Assembly (NCBI RefSeq): GCF_949628265.1
Contig: NC_088790.1
Coordinates: 4,282,545-4,346,544 of the forward strand
Direction of reading: 5' to 3'
Origin: Cloeon dipterum
Taxonomy: Eukaryota; Arthropoda; Insecta; Ephemeroptera; Baetidae
DNA length: 64,000 nt
Positions within the stretch are counted from its first letter, which is position 1. Each line of letters opens with the position of its first letter. Shown here piece after piece: positions 1-13,689 of this stretch. The notes beneath the pieces are model-generated. The model was not told the DNA's origin. It did no database searches and saw only the letters and a program-made list of their open reading frames with translations. The translations under genes were made by a program, and so were the position numbers.

Positions 1-195
1 CTTTGTATGTAGACCAAGCGTTTTAAGCGCGGAATCGGAAACGTTGTTTATTCAACACATTCCACTGGAGTTATGATCTGAGATCAATCATTAAAATTTC
101 GCTTAAAAATAGAAATAATCATTTGCCACCAATAAAATTTTGGAACATCATTTTGGAGTTTTTTTTATATATATATGGAAAAACAATTTTGCTGG

Positions 196-345
196 ATTTT
201 CTGTGCGGAAATTTTGAGATGGGGGTGTCGTTCCCTGTAAAATAATAAAGAAGGCTTGGCACGTGTCAAAAGCGCGTGTAAATCGAAAAATTTGACAGAT
301 TTTTCAGCTAAAATCCTGATTAGCTGGTTTTACACATCTAATTAA
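196..345 (+). repeat. Dispersed repeat family R1, copy 1
   Basis: Shares with the other R1 copies the ordered blocks GATGGGGGTG, AATAAAGAAGGC, GGCACGTGTCAAAAGCGCG and TTTTCAGCTAAAATCCTGATTA. It codes for nothing recognisable. The family is defined only by comparison within this window. Confidence 0.7.
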
Positions 346-2975
346 TATTCAAATTGTGTCACAGAGTTTGAAAACTCATAATTCGTGGTCATTTAATGGT
401 CACGGCATAAAAAAAATTGTGCACATCCATATATGTATCAATATGAAAAAACAAAGCTGAACATTTTTGGCTTTGTTTTGTTGCGGATGTGCAGAAATGT
501 TTTTGAGAGAAAATTCCGCAGTCTGCAGCACGAAGTACACATGAGACAGTGCAGGATTCGTGCGAAATTACTCACAATTTTCCCTATTTGATCACGAACT
601 TGTTGAGGAATGCTTTGATTGCTTCTTCGGAAAAAAGAGTCTAGGTAATAAAGTGTCCGAACTGAAATTCGCACTAATTGTGCTGTTAAATGCGATTCAC
701 GTCAAATTTCTCCGGAAATAAAGACCATAAATCACGTGAGCAGGCGAGTTTTGTAAACTTTCAAAACGCATTTAACCTTTCTTGCCTACTTACGGCTTCG
801 TTGACTTTATTTGGCGCGTCCAGCTACCTGAGCCGAGGCATGTGAAAATGATTGTCGTCGCCAGGATGAATCTCTTTCCCCCTGAAACGACCAAACGAGT
901 CTCGCTGAGCTGTTAAAACAAAAAGCCGGCCCCCTACGTCAAGTGTAGCTGTGTGTAGGTCAAATCGAGAGCAACGTCACTCTCTCTCGCTTGCTTGCTT
1001 GCTTGCTTTTTGCGCTGGACGTCACTGTCGCACTTTTATTGGCTCGCCAATGGATTCCCGAGCAGACGGCCCCGTGGGCAATTTCAGTTATTGCCCTCTG
1101 TACCGAGCAAAAAGTTATACTGCAGATAGCAAATTAGCAACACGAGGAGCCCATCAAAACCAAAGAGGAGAGGGAATTTAATTTTATGGCCTTACAGGTT
1201 TTTTTATAAAGTTCTCGAAAAATCAAATGAATTTTAAGTTGATTTCGATTTCTTAATAGGTGGATTTCCCTCCTGTCGTAATAAATCATGATTTTCAATA
1301 TAGAAACAGTGCTCAAACTTTGTGGCCGATTTTCTCAGAAATTTGGGAAAATTTATGCTCTTAATTTTCAGAGAAATCAGTGCATATCAACTTGAAAAAA
1401 TGAAATTATTTATTTAAGTCTGCCCTAATTTTTAAAATTTTGCAATTCACGCTATTGCATATTCAAATTTTCACTTTGTCAAAAACAGTGAGCTAGGTGG
1501 ATTGACTATTACGTGACAAGGAAAGTGTCAAAAGGATTCGACTAAATCCATTTGCCGGATCAGAATTTTCCGTCTCGGCGTCTCGTGTCTCGCCCACCGT
1601 TAATTTTTTCGCTAACCCACCCAAGGCAGGCCATGAGAACGCCTACCCGGCCGAAAAGAGAGTCACCTGCTCGGATATTATTTTTGAGCCGACATTGCAT
1701 CTCAAGGACTCGCTCGCATTAATTTGCATTGCAAAGGCTCCCACGCACTGACTCACCGACACTTTCGGTTCGAGTTTGGCCGCTCGCTATTTAATTGACT
1801 CCGCGGGCAAATTGGAGCTCTGCTCGCCTTTTAATTTTTGAGCAGTGTCTGCTTTTTTGATCTTTGACTCCCGCCTTTATCAATAAATAAATTTAACTGT
1901 TTGGTTCTGGTCTTCAGGCCAGCATATGCTTTTTTCGTGTATCTGTGTGAGAAAATTACAAATCTTGGAGCAATAATTATCAGCTCACTGGTCCAAACTC
2001 TTTGTTGTGAAATAAAATAAGACAGGGAGACAGTCCTCAGCCTCTTTTTTTCTAAAATTTACATCCATTTTTGGCTGCAAATTAGTTCTTAGGGATAAAC
2101 TTAATTATGCAACAAGGATTTTCCAGGCTTTTGCGGTATCAATCCTCTTCAAATGTCGGTTCGTTGATTGCGACAAGCAATGAAAGTTCAAGTTCCAAGG
2201 CCCAAGGCCAGACGTCTGCTCGGCGAAAATCGAGACACATTGTCGTCCAATGCTAATTGTAACTTTTCCTTTCTACGATGATGAACAACAACATCACCAA
2301 CCGACACGATAATGCAATTGCATTAGAAACGGACGCAATCGCTCAAGTTCAGAAAGCAAATTTGATCCGTCTGCGATTCACTCGGCTTGAGCTGGTTGTA
2401 AACAATCCGACGCGAGAGAGGCCAAACAAACACCGCACTCTCTCGGTGCACACTCACTCACTCACCGGTCGTTTTATGATATTTGCTTTGATTTCGCGCC
2501 AGCCACCGCATTAACTAACTCTTGAAAATAGTTTAGTAGAATGTCGATGAGGCTATTTTTATTTTCGGCGGCCAACTTATCCCGAATTCGAATTGACGGA
2601 GACAAAGGCGCGAGTGGACGCCAGCAAATTTATTATGCAAGAAAGGCCTGCGCTGACCTGAAAACTGGCGGGTGGAGATGATTGCTCTTTTTGTCGCCGC
2701 GGCTTCTGCCACTCTGCTTTGAACCAACAGCGAAATTTTGTCTCTGATGTGCCCTAATTTCAGAGGTCAGAGTCAGAATTAGACTATGGGGAATGGTCCA
2801 AACCGTTTTTATGGTTTTTTGGATTTTATTTTTAACACTTAATAAACGTTTTTGTACATAAAAAATGGTGGTACTATCTAGTGTAATTATTTTTTATAAA
2901 AAAACTAAATATTCCAGGCTTGTCTATTTTTTTTTTTTTTTTGAAAAAAGTACAATTTTTATATCAAATCAAAGT

Positions 2976-3160
2976 TTACTGGATTCTCTGTAAACAGTAA
3001 CTACTGGAAGAGGGTGTAACTCGTAGGAATTTTGAAATAGGGGCGTGGTCTCCCGGGAATATTTAAAAAGTAGGCTTGTGTTTCGTGTCAGAAAGCGCGA
3101 AATAACTGTAAAATTTGATGTTTTATATTTTAAACTTCTGATCAAATTATCAATCTTACT
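2976..3160 (+). repeat. Dispersed repeat family R1, copy 2
   Basis: Contains GGATTCTCTGTAAACAG, CTACTGGAAGAGGG, GAAATAGGGGCGTGG and CGTGTCAGAAAGCGCG in the family order. It is the fullest forward copy of the 5' part of the repeat. Confidence 0.7.
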
Positions 3161-3291
3161 GAAAAAAATCGAACAAATCCATTTTCAAAATATGCGTCAG
3201 AATGCTTAAAAAATTAAAAACATGCTCATTTGATGGCATTTGATTTGCACCTTTCCAGCATGCGTGATTTGGCTTCACGGGACGAATGTCT

Positions 3292-3485
3292 AGCGTTTCA
3301 ATGCAGTCCTCGGTGCGGAGGCAAGTGGCCCTTGAGTGGGCTGGGTTTCTGTGCGGCCTGGTGCGCCCATGTTATCCGTTCGCGGTGTTATTGGGACCCG
3401 GGTTTCAGCATTCGTGCTAGTGCAGTGCGCGCCCTTCCCGGTCCTCCGGTCCTCGGACAGGGATAAAATGAGCAAAAAAAAAATC
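3292..3485 (+). repeat. GC-rich segment ending in an A-tract, possible retroposed sequence
   Basis: A markedly GC-rich block of about 170 bases sits in AT-rich surroundings. It ends in GATAAAATGAGC followed by a run of about ten A residues, the layout expected of a SINE or other retroposed RNA. I did not find clear pol III A and B boxes or target-site duplications. The origin is unproven and the short open frames crossing it match nothing I know. Confidence 0.3.
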
Positions 3486-4462
3486 ACAGAAAACAATTCT
3501 CTCTCATGCCGAGCATTAAAGAAGACATAATTGTGTTTGATAATGATTCTCATTTAGCAAAACAGCACGTTCTGGATACAATTAATTCTCGAATTGGACT
3601 CGCTGGTTCCCACAAAAAGTGGCTCACGCGGCGATTGATGGTTCTCGACTGCATCGACTCGAAGAAAACAATATGCGTGTAAAATCGTCGCTCGCTTGGC
3701 ATTTGAATGGCCCCCTAACTTTAATTAGGCGCGCCGTTTAAACGGCCTCTTTCGCCCCAACATTCCGCCGCTTGTGACGATACACAGAGAGTGCATAATC
3801 TGTCCTCAGGCGGCTCGAATTAGGCTGGATTCCAATTCAAAAAAGCTTGCGAGCGGCCGGCTCACCGCGGCAATCATTGTCCCTGCTGGTAACTCGGACG
3901 CAGAAATAATTCGGGCTTTCTTCACTAAATAATCTCGTGCGAGTGCGACAAAATTCTATTTTTACGCACTGCCAGGCTAATTTAAGTCTGTATGTGCACT
4001 CGGCTGACATCTTGACTTCTTGAGCGGCGACTCTGCGAAAAATTTCCGGCCATCGAGGGTGGTTTGTGCTAATTGCGGTCGTTTATATGTTTGGTGACCG
4101 TCCAAATCGATTTTGCTGGTGTTGCTGGTGCAATTTGAATGATCGCCAATGCTGATTACAATTCTTGCAAAATACAGTGTGTATCATTGAGAGCACATTT
4201 TGCGCAGAGCGAAATCTGGCCGCAAACCTGTATGTTGGGTTATTTGTCATTGTGCGATAAATTTTATCCTGTATCAACCTTTTTTTTAAATTTTTATCGG
4301 CAACTCTAATCCATCCCGGTCACCCAAGGGTGTTTTTTTTTAATTTTATATCGAGAAAAGTCTTGAATAATATTTTTTCGATGTTTTTGAAAACTTCCAA
4401 GAGTTTTTGATCGGAATTAAACTTCTTGAGAGTGCTAATCGATTGCTGAGCTGAGGGAAGAA

Positions 4463-4755
4463 TCAAATTAAGCAGCCAAATCACTCGGCCAACATTTCAA
4501 CACGTACAGTATGGTGCTAAAAATCAATGAGTCGTACAAATCGCTACTTTGGCGGTAAACAGTGTCAGAAGAACGCTGGCAACCAATCAGAGACGAGAGT
4601 GGTTCTTTGATTGGATGTAGCGCTGTCCGAAGACCGAGACAGCAGCGCCATAGTGACAGCCAACTGAAGCGAGTCAAGTGACAAAGTATCTAGCTGCTGG
4701 CTGACCTTCCGCTTGCTGTTGCTGTGGCGCTGCTGTTTCGGCCTGGCCAATCAGG
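4463..4755 (+). repeat. Palindromic repeat family R4, copy 1
   Basis: Shares a long stretch with 36,735-37,035, including AATCACTCGG, GTGTCAGAAGAACGCT and TCTTTGATTGGATG. Within it, CCGAGACAGCAGCGCCA recurs as an imperfect inverted copy around 4,722-4,742 (TGGCGCTGCTGTTTCGG), so it can fold back on itself. This is the structure of a small non-autonomous DNA element. Confidence 0.6.
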
Positions 4756-6777
4756 GAACCGCCCCCTTCTCTTGCTCATGCGGCACTTTATCATCCAAAG
4801 CTATGGTTTTTACGTTTCTGCTGATGTTCTGCACATCCGCTGAGTGTTTCGGCGGCCTAATCTGGCCTCAGCAATCGTTTGGAACTGTCAAAAATGAAAT
4901 ATTAAAATATATTTAATATTTAGCGTCCTAAAAATTATGATACTGGCACTCTGGTCTTCATTCTATAAATTCCTTTGAGGGTGAAATTGAAATTTCAACA
5001 CCATTCTTTATATTACAATTTATTCAATTCAAATTTTTATTGAACACCTCTTGAGGTAAAACAATATGTCGGTTTAAAAATAATGCGGGCGATTATTCCT
5101 GTCTCGTTGAGCGGACCTCCGCATATTTTGTGGGCGGGTGCATACTTATTTATACAATGGGCTCGAGAGTAGTGCTTGACGTCGCTTCTTCAGTGTGCCG
5201 ATGTCGATGTCGACCACCCCTTTGACTCGCAATTAGCACGTAGTCTCTCGCAACCTTCTCCTTCGAGCGCACGAATAAAAAAGTGAAATAAAAACCGTCT
5301 TGCAGATGGATGCAAAATTCAAGACGATAATTTGGTCGCGTCAGACATGCGGCCGGCCGTGTGCTTCTCGTGCGAGTCGTTGGTCTTGGTTCAGTCTGTT
5401 CGCTATTCTTACTTCGCGAGCATATCTAGAGAATGAGCAAATTTAGCGCTGGGGCGGCCGCGGTCCCTGGTAAAAATACGCAGACTTAGCAGCCCCCGAG
5501 TAGTTTTGGCCGCCGACCAAAGCTCTGACTGAGAGACCGAGTGCGTGTGAGTGGACGACGGCGCGGTCTGCATTCGCATTTCTGCTTGGAATTGTGCAGC
5601 CAAATTTTAAATTATTATGCAGAAAATGGCCAGAATTTAATTTTACTAGTAACTCTTACCCTTCTAAAACTGCACACAAAATAATAAAATATTCAATGGA
5701 ATTTATTTCCAAATGCAATATGCAAAAATTTGAAGTGAAACAGTACTGAAAAATACTGAAAATTGTGACTTAACCTAAATTTTCCCAGGCTGCCGTTTAA
5801 ATTTCTGAAAAAATCGGCCCCGATGTGTGCAAGCGGTGAAAATTGTCATGATCCTTTTCGCTAGAAGTGATATTTACTAATTCTCGTCAAAACGAATGAA
5901 AATTTTGCAAAAATTTAATCAAACCCCGTTTAATTTTAAATTCAAACGCTCCTAAATTTCAAGGTGCCTATTTTATTATTGCATTTTATCTTCAATTAAC
6001 GATTTCCCTTTGAGAGTTTCAACACGCATCAACTATTTAATCGGCACGGCCTTTCAACCTGCCGATCGATAAGAAAAACCAACAGAGAGGCTTAAATCGA
6101 AATCCAGCCGCTCGAGAGCGAAGCAATTTGCAGTGATTTGCGGGTGCAAATTGGACGCATCCCCTCTCGCCACACCCTGCGGCTCTTGTAAGCCTTCTCA
6201 TCCCCCAAATCTCGCCAGTTCGCTCGCTCTCGTCTCGTTGAATATAATTCCAGCCAACACCTTCTTTGCACGCAGTTTGTGTCGAGGAAATTACAATTCC
6301 AACGCGCTTTTCTCTCTATCTTTTGAGGGCACACGCGGAGAGAAATTGACTGATTGATCTTGTGCGCGCTCCGTTCGGCGGGCGGACGCCGAGGCTCGCC
6401 CTCGAGTTGACCTTTGCCTTGGAAGAAAGTTTGAGAGCGTTCCATTAGAAGTGCATTTGCTGCTCAAGTGCGTGCGTGCTTTTCACTCTTTGTCAGTATG
6501 GATTTCGTTGAAGTAATCTTTTGTGTAATCGCATTGTACAATCAATATGCACGTTCAGGATAAGATATTTTTACCCTCACCAATCCTAAATTATTCCACG
6601 CGTAGGGATGTGCAAGACTAATCGACTTTGAGGAAAGTAATTGGTAAATAATCAGTTTCTAAACGTTTAAAATTTCCAAGTGTCATTAATTGAAGTAGCA
6701 AAGCGTGCCAAATGATAAATTATCCATATATCCACGAGTCTACCATTGGAAAAATGACCAATATTTGAATACTTTGC

Positions 6778-7140
6778 AGTTTTTTACAGCGAAAATCCCG
6801 TTCTCTGTGAACAGCGATATCTGGAAGAGGTGAGAATTTTAAGATGGGGGCGTGGATCCCCGAAAATTTAATAAAGAAGGCGTAAATACTTCTTATTATA
6901 GCAAAGAGCGGTAAAATCGTTAAATTGGTCGTTTTTATTGAGAATCCGCCGGAATTTTGAAAGGTAATCTCCTGGAAAATTAAATAAAGAAGGCGTGGCA
7001 TTTTGCTGAGAACTAGTGGGAATGTTGAAATAGATGCGTGGTTCTTCGGTAATTTAAAAAATGAGGCGGGCACGTGACGTACAATTTGACGTTTTTACTG
7101 AAGTTTTCAGCTATATCCTGATTAAAAAATAAAATTTTCT
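6778..7140 (+). repeat. Dispersed repeat family R1, copies 3 and 4 in tandem
   Basis: Two R1-like units follow one another. The first spans about 6,778-6,935 (AGATGGGGGCGTGG, AATAAAGAAGGCG). The second spans about 6,955-7,140 (AATAAAGAAGGCGTGGC, GATGCGTGGTTC, TTTTCAGCTATATCCTGATTA). Both are diverged and non-coding. Confidence 0.65.
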
Positions 7141-7994
7141 AGTTTTGCGCATCCCTATCCATACCTTCTGCTATACTGTAGAGTTTTACTAGAATTCCAA
7201 CCGATTTTTAACTAATAATCCGTGAATAGAGTTATTTTCTCCGCCTGAGCAGGCTTTAATCAAGAATACACACTTTTATCCCCCTCTCTCTCCGATTATC
7301 AGAGCAAATTGTGCTCCATAGAAAGTTGTGCATGCATAAAATTATTCTCGACCGTGCTTGCAGCCAATAATTTTTTTATTGAAAACTACGTGCTGCTGGT
7401 AAGGAGAGCAAGAGCGGCGCTGGAATGAGAAAATTCCTTTCTTTTGTGCAGAAATCTCGTTCGCGGCGGCAGCGAGACGCCATAGCCGGTATATTTTGTT
7501 TTTATTTTCGCTCGCAGTCCGCAACAAACAAAAGAAGAAGAGCATTTCAGCGAGTCGGCTTGGCTGCGATGAAAATTAGTCATGCGAGCAAATTAGGAGT
7601 TTCACTTTGAAAAACGAGAGTGTTAGTGAGGCACAAAGAGCACACATGAAAGCACTTCACGTTCTCTTGAAAAGGTTAAACGGTCAAAGTGCACTGCAAT
7701 AATTCGTGTTTATGCATTGGAACTTTGTAACTTGCACAAGGATGATTTACATATTACAAGAATTTGCGAAAATCATCGGTTTTTGTTTTCAAAAATATAC
7801 CGGTGGCTTAGCACAAATGAATTAAACTGATTAATAATTGATTTTGACGGTGACAATTGGTTTTAAACATTCCACATTAAATTTATTTTGCCAACTGCCA
7901 TCAGTAAAATAGCCGTGTGTTTATTTTCTACTTTAAACGATTAATCATCTATTTCCACGAGAAAATCGTCATAAAAATTGCTTATTTTTTTAGA

Positions 7995-8185
7995 ATTTTG
8001 CAATTTTTGGTATTGACAAACAGATCTGTGAAAACTCGTGGAAATTTAAATTGGGGGCGTGATGTATCGGAAACTAAAAGAGGAGTCGTAGCACGTGTCA
8101 CAAAGCGCAGGAAAATCGTAAAACTAAACGTTTCTCCTAAGATTTTCAGCTTATATTATCCTGATTTAATGATCGATTTATTGTT
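7995..8185 (+). repeat. Dispersed repeat family R1, copy 5
   Basis: Carries AATTGGGGGCGTGATG, GCACGTGTCACAAAGCGCAG, AATCGTAAAACTAAACG and GATTTTCAGCTTA in the family order. Confidence 0.65.
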
Positions 8186-9324
8186 TTTTTTTTTCAGATA
8201 AAATCGGAAATAACCGTTACAGATAATTATGATCGGTTTGGCACATGCCTAACAATTTAACGAAATTCTTTAAATTAAATTGCTTCAGCATAAATGAATT
8301 TGTCACTCCCGTAATCGTTGATCACGTGTCTGTGCATCTCGATGGTGGCTGCTGAATGTTTTATGCGCAGCAGGCACATCACATTCATAAATAAGCTGAC
8401 GGGAAAGATGTAGGTCTGTAGGATGCTGTGCACGCTCGGTCGCCTGGCCGGTCGGTCGGTTGGCGAGCGAAGCCTACTTTGCTCCTTTCTTTGTCAGCGA
8501 TGGCATTTTTTTTATTATTACTTGGCATCAAACACCATTTTTAGATTGTGGAATCTCGTCAATTCAATGGCAGTTTGGGGTTAATGTTGCTTTTACTTGG
8601 TTCATGTTGAAAGTGTAAGGTATTTTTATAGATATTCTGTGTACTTTCATTATAAACAACATAAACGCTCGAGAAAATAAAGTGCTCGACGCTGATGGAT
8701 GCTGATAAGGGTATTTTACAACCGATATTGCGTTCATGGGGTAGTAAAATTTCAGCTTTACATTTTTACACAACTAGAAGATAACAAATCGGATTTTCTT
8801 ATTGTGAATTTAAGTACCGCAAAGGTTGAACGACCCCTAAAACCTGCTAATGGTCAATCTATAAAGTCTCAAAAGTGCGGTCACGTCTTATTAATCTTTT
8901 GTTTGATTTTGCGGTGTTCTTTGTGGTTGTTACGCCAATTATGCAAACGAATGTGTGACTCAGCTCTGTGAGTTGTGCTTTTTTATCAAACAATCACTTG
9001 CGGTGAACAGAACGCTGCGTTGACTCGAAAACGAAAGGAGACCAGTGACAAATTTGAGTCAGCGAGAACATACCTTGCATTTTTTTTTAATTTTTCTCTT
9101 ACAACTGGAAAACAAATTGGATCAAGAGCTATAAAGTGAAACCACCCTATTTTAATAATTCTCGATGCTCTAGCAAATTAAATTTTAAAAAATGCGCTTC
9201 TCATAAAGCTTCACACACGTGTAACAATTATCGTGATATAAATTTTATTTTTGAAATAAATAATTCAATCAGGATTTTGGCTGAAAATCTCGTTGAAAAC
9301 GTCATATTTTATTACATTCCCGCG

Positions 9325-9490
9325 CTCTGCCTATGAAACACGCCCCATTTAAAATTCCCGTGATTTCCCAGAAAAATCGTCACATTTCACGATTTTCTCG
9401 CCTTCATTATTAATTTTCCGGTGAACCACGCCCTCATTTCCAAATTTCCGCGTGTTACGCCCTCTTCCAGTGGTCGCTGTTCACATTATC
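9325..9490 (-). repeat. Dispersed repeat family R1, copy 6 (inverted)
   Basis: On the minus strand this reads GAACAGCGACCACTGGAAG, AGGGCGTAACACGCGG, GAAATGAGGGCGTGG and TTCACCGG, that is, the R1 consensus in reverse orientation. Confidence 0.7.
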
Positions 9491-11214
9491 CTTCATAAAG
9501 TGGGATAAATTAATTAATTAAAAAATGCGAGCCCTATATGGCCATTGAATATGGCAATTTTTTGAAGATAAATTTGGGTCTCTTCCTATGCAAGGCAGGA
9601 CGAGGTCGATGATGCTCAAGTGCGACATGAGCAAGTTGTAAAAGAAGCCTCTCGTTGGTCGCTCCCTGCATGGAGTGAAAACAAACGCCAGTGAGGCGTG
9701 AATCAGTGAGTCAAGACCAGCAGATGCTGCTGCCTCGCTGCTCAATATTTAATTTCTGCTTTGCTGCCGATTGAAATCCAATCCTTCCTGGCCGTCGACT
9801 TTTTGTCGCTGCGCTGTGTAAAAAGTGAGAGAGAAAAAAACACGAGCTACTACGCACTGCCGTATTAACACATATTCATGATAATTGAGCTGTGTTTATG
9901 CTGGAACAGCAAGAATTGTCGTGGCTGTCTGTAATGGTAATGGCAGTTTAATGGAATGAAATGACCGAGAGCATGAATATGCAAAGGCTGTGCTGCTTTT
10001 GGGTCAGCTTGTTGTTAAAGACAGAGACAAACAGTGTGTTTCTTCGTTGGAAGTGGAACTAGCGGTTAAAATGAGAAAATTATTGTCAGTCAGATTCATT
10101 TATAATGAAGAGTTGCTGCCCAAATTAAATTACACGTCGTCGCGTTCACTAAGATAAATGGAGGCCTGCAAAATTGTCCGTTTGGTGTATTTTTTTTCTA
10201 AAATCCATGGTGAATGACTGAAAAAGTGCAGGTCACAGGCTCAAAAGGGAACAAATCATTCCAATTTAATTTGTGAGTGAAAACTGCTTGTATTATAAGG
10301 CCATTGAAAAATTACAGATGGTTAAATTTTAAAGAGAGATACTTTGTCTTAATTTTTTTAATTTCAACAGTGAAAAATTGCGAGAATAAATTTTTTGGGC
10401 TTCTCATAAAGGATGCTTTAATTTAATTAAAATGTTTTGTGTTGTTTCTAGGATTTTCATAGGAAAAATCTGTCCTGATTGTGAGTTGAACAAATTGAAG
10501 TTGCTTCTGTTGCCAGATCTGTTTGATCGGTTGCATAATAATCGCAGCGAGTACGAATTACGAATTCACAATACAAGAATGATTGATGATCTGCTAACGT
10601 GCTCCAGATTTGTTCACCAACAAAGTTTCTCCGCGCCGAATTAGCAGCGCAGTCAGCTGTCTGCCATCGAGCGTCATTAGTTGTGTCTAACTGTAAAAGC
10701 GGTGGCCATCGCCCATAATGTTCTGCTCGCATTATTTCCTCCTCTGCGAATCGGGCCTTCTTACTTTCGGGACGATACGATTTTCCAGTAGTGAGTCACC
10801 TCTACCGTATAATTAGCCAACTATTTAACCGCGGAACAGTTACGTTTTATGTGTTTTAATCTGCGTTAACCGTTTAAATGGCAAAGTAAAAAGTGTTTGG
10901 AGAAGCAAAATCAAAATTAAATTAGCTAACGATTTTTGTTTTTAAATAATACAGCTCCTGGTGTATTTTAAATTACAAAGAACATTTTTCTTTTTATTTT
11001 AAAGCGGACAAAACTGGATTTTCAAATGTTTTACACTTAACAGCTCATTTCCGGATATTCTGATATTCTTTTAAACTGATTTGTTTTTCAATAAGTGGTT
11101 TATGTTCAAATTAAATCAATTTTCCACGTCAAATCTTAAACAACACGTTTTCTATCTCGTTTGGTCACTGACGCCGGGAAAATCACGATGGTATGAAATA
11201 TTTTCTTGCTATCA

Positions 11215-11345
11215 AATCGCTTTTTACTTCCCTTAACTGGCCAAATTTCTCGAAAAATTAAACAGTTTCACTTCGATTCGGTTAGCGGAAAAATTCCTTA
11301 AATTGTGAAATAAATCGTGATTTTACCGCTTGATTAGCATGCAAA
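11215..11345 (-). repeat. Dispersed repeat family R3, copy (inverted)
   Basis: On the minus strand it contains GCTAATCAAGCGGTAAAATC, ACGATTTATTTCACAATTTA and CGAATCGAAGTGAAACTG. These blocks match the R3 copies at 15,690 and 52,195. Confidence 0.6.
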
Positions 11346-12224
11346 CCTTGCAGCTGATTTATTCAGGAACTGAAACAAAAACCTGGAAATTTTTTTAGCT
11401 CTATCTCAATTTTTAGAATTTTGTGGCACGTATAAAGTATAAACCCACATTAATTTCTAGCTTAAACTGACGTTAGGAACCCTAATAGCTACGCAAAACA
11501 GCTGCAATCATTCCGTCTTGGGTCCTTGCACCTGTATTGTGTGTTGCTCACGTCAAAATTGCCATTTAAAGACCTGTCCGCGTTCTTCTTGTATGTATGC
11601 GTGATTCTCTCTCTGTCTTTAGCGGTACTAATGCTTCCCACGCTTATCTGCCTGACAATAAACACACACATGCACCTTCCCAGCCGCGCAAATTATCGTT
11701 GTTTCCAGCTCACCTCACTCCCTCCCCCGCATTTTTGCGCTGCACCTGCCTGCTGTTATGCAACCGACAGGAAAAACACGGATTTCACTGAAAAAATGCA
11801 CCTTTTCCTATTATTTGCGCTCAGACTTGTTTATATTTACACATCTCGCCGCGGAATGCAACTGAGAGAGCTTTCGAGACTATAAAAACAAAGGACAGGT
11901 GCGCCCACGAGGGCGTTTGTTTTAATTTGCGCTTGGGGGAGGTTTTCAGCGTCATGTGCGTCAGACTCTCGAGGGTCGAGAGTCGAGACGGCCTGGATGG
12001 AAACTTTTTTCATTGTGGCCGCACTTGACTCGCTCTTTAACACCGCTTCCGTCTGCCTGGCGTGTTTGCTTTGGATTATTGTTTGAAATTGAGCAGAAAG
12101 AGAAATAAGTTGGTCGACAATGGCAGTTTTAATGAGTTTCGCTGCGAAATTAAATATTAAAAAGGGCAAATTCGTGGAATATAATTTTAATGATATTTCT
12201 GAGTAGTAGAAAAGAGCTAGAATT

Positions 12225-12375
12225 TTCCTAAATTGTTGTTTAAATCGGCTCCAAATTTTGAATGCTAATCAAGCGGCGAACCTTGTTTTAAAATAACGAT
12301 TTTCCTCAATACTGGCGCACCATTGGAAAGAGTGCAACGAAAGGAATCGAAATCAAGCGTTGTTTATCTTTCCAA
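12225..12375 (+). repeat. Dispersed repeat family R3, copy
   Basis: Contains AAATCGGCTCCAAATTTTGA, GCTAATCAAGCGGCGAA, GCGCACCATTGGAAAGAG and GAATCGAAATCAAGCG, in the same order as the other R3 copies. Confidence 0.65.
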
Positions 12376-13689
12376 AAATTTGACTGATATGCAGGTTTAT
12401 TTATTTACTCAGGAAATCTTCTTAAAAGTGAAAGTTGCTTGATATTGTTGACATTATTTATCTTCAGATCTGACTGAGAGTCTCAATAGCAGTTATCGAT
12501 TTCCGTTTTTTGCACTTGAGGGGTCCACGTGACTTCTGATGCGTAGCAACTTGTAATCCATACTGGAAGACATAAAAAATGGAGATAATCGTCATACGGA
12601 CCTATTTACAAAGTCTTATCATCTCTTATTATCTCAGCTTAAAGTTTTGTTCTCTTTCAATTATCTAATTCAGCAGAGTTCTTGGCATTCCACCAGAACA
12701 AATGAAATTCCCCTAAATGAAAAAATTAAATGTGTCAAATCAAAAGAACCGCGTGCCGCGAACACGTGTCAAATCAATTTATACCATTTTTTCCACTCCA
12801 AGTCTCTCGCTCTTGAGTCGGGTCCAAAATAAAATTTGTGTTGGAGAGAGGCGAGATATTTTTTACTACGCCCTCGCGGAAACGATGCTATTCTCGCTGG
12901 GCCGATTATGAAATGAGAAAATCGTCGTCTTAGTGGCGTGTGCGTGCAATGATTGCTTCTCTTTCTCCATCTGATCCCCAGATATGGTCTCTCTGCGTGT
13001 GCGAGCCACATGTGTTTGAAATCAGGAACACTTGAAAAAATAATACGCGTGTGCCGCCGATCTGATCTTTTTTTGCGCGTGGGCAGAGTTGTTTTGCCAC
13101 CCTTTTAAGGGGATTTACCTGGAGTCAGACTAATATGGCGAAATACTACTAACAAAATGTTACACATCCTGACAAGCAAATTGCCTGCCTATATAATATA
13201 GTCAATTAAGGTAGCATACATTTAAATAATTAGCAAGTGCTTATAGTTAAGAAAAATACAAATTTAATTCAAATTGCGTAAAATTATTTATTGTTTACTA
13301 AAAATGTTCATACTACCACTGGTTTTTAATATTTTAACCAGTTTATTTTTAACCAGGAAATCCTAGATATTAATTTTAAGGGGCCTTTTAAATGGCCCTG
13401 ACCTGAAATTTCCAAAAATTTTAATTGTAGAGCCAAAAAACTGCATATATTAAAATAAAACTGTTGAGAAGCCTTTTTATTTTCATAATTACGATTTAAA
13501 AAAACCTTCCCCTGTTTTGTGACAAAAATGGATTTCAACAGATCAGAAATTTTGACCATTTGTCTTAAAGGTGAACTTTTTTCGCCCTTTTGAAACTGTA
13601 ACAAATAGTTTAAATAGATTGTTAAGTAAAATATTTTAGGCGATCGCTGAAAATGAAATGCCAATGAACATTTTCATGCAACCAATATA

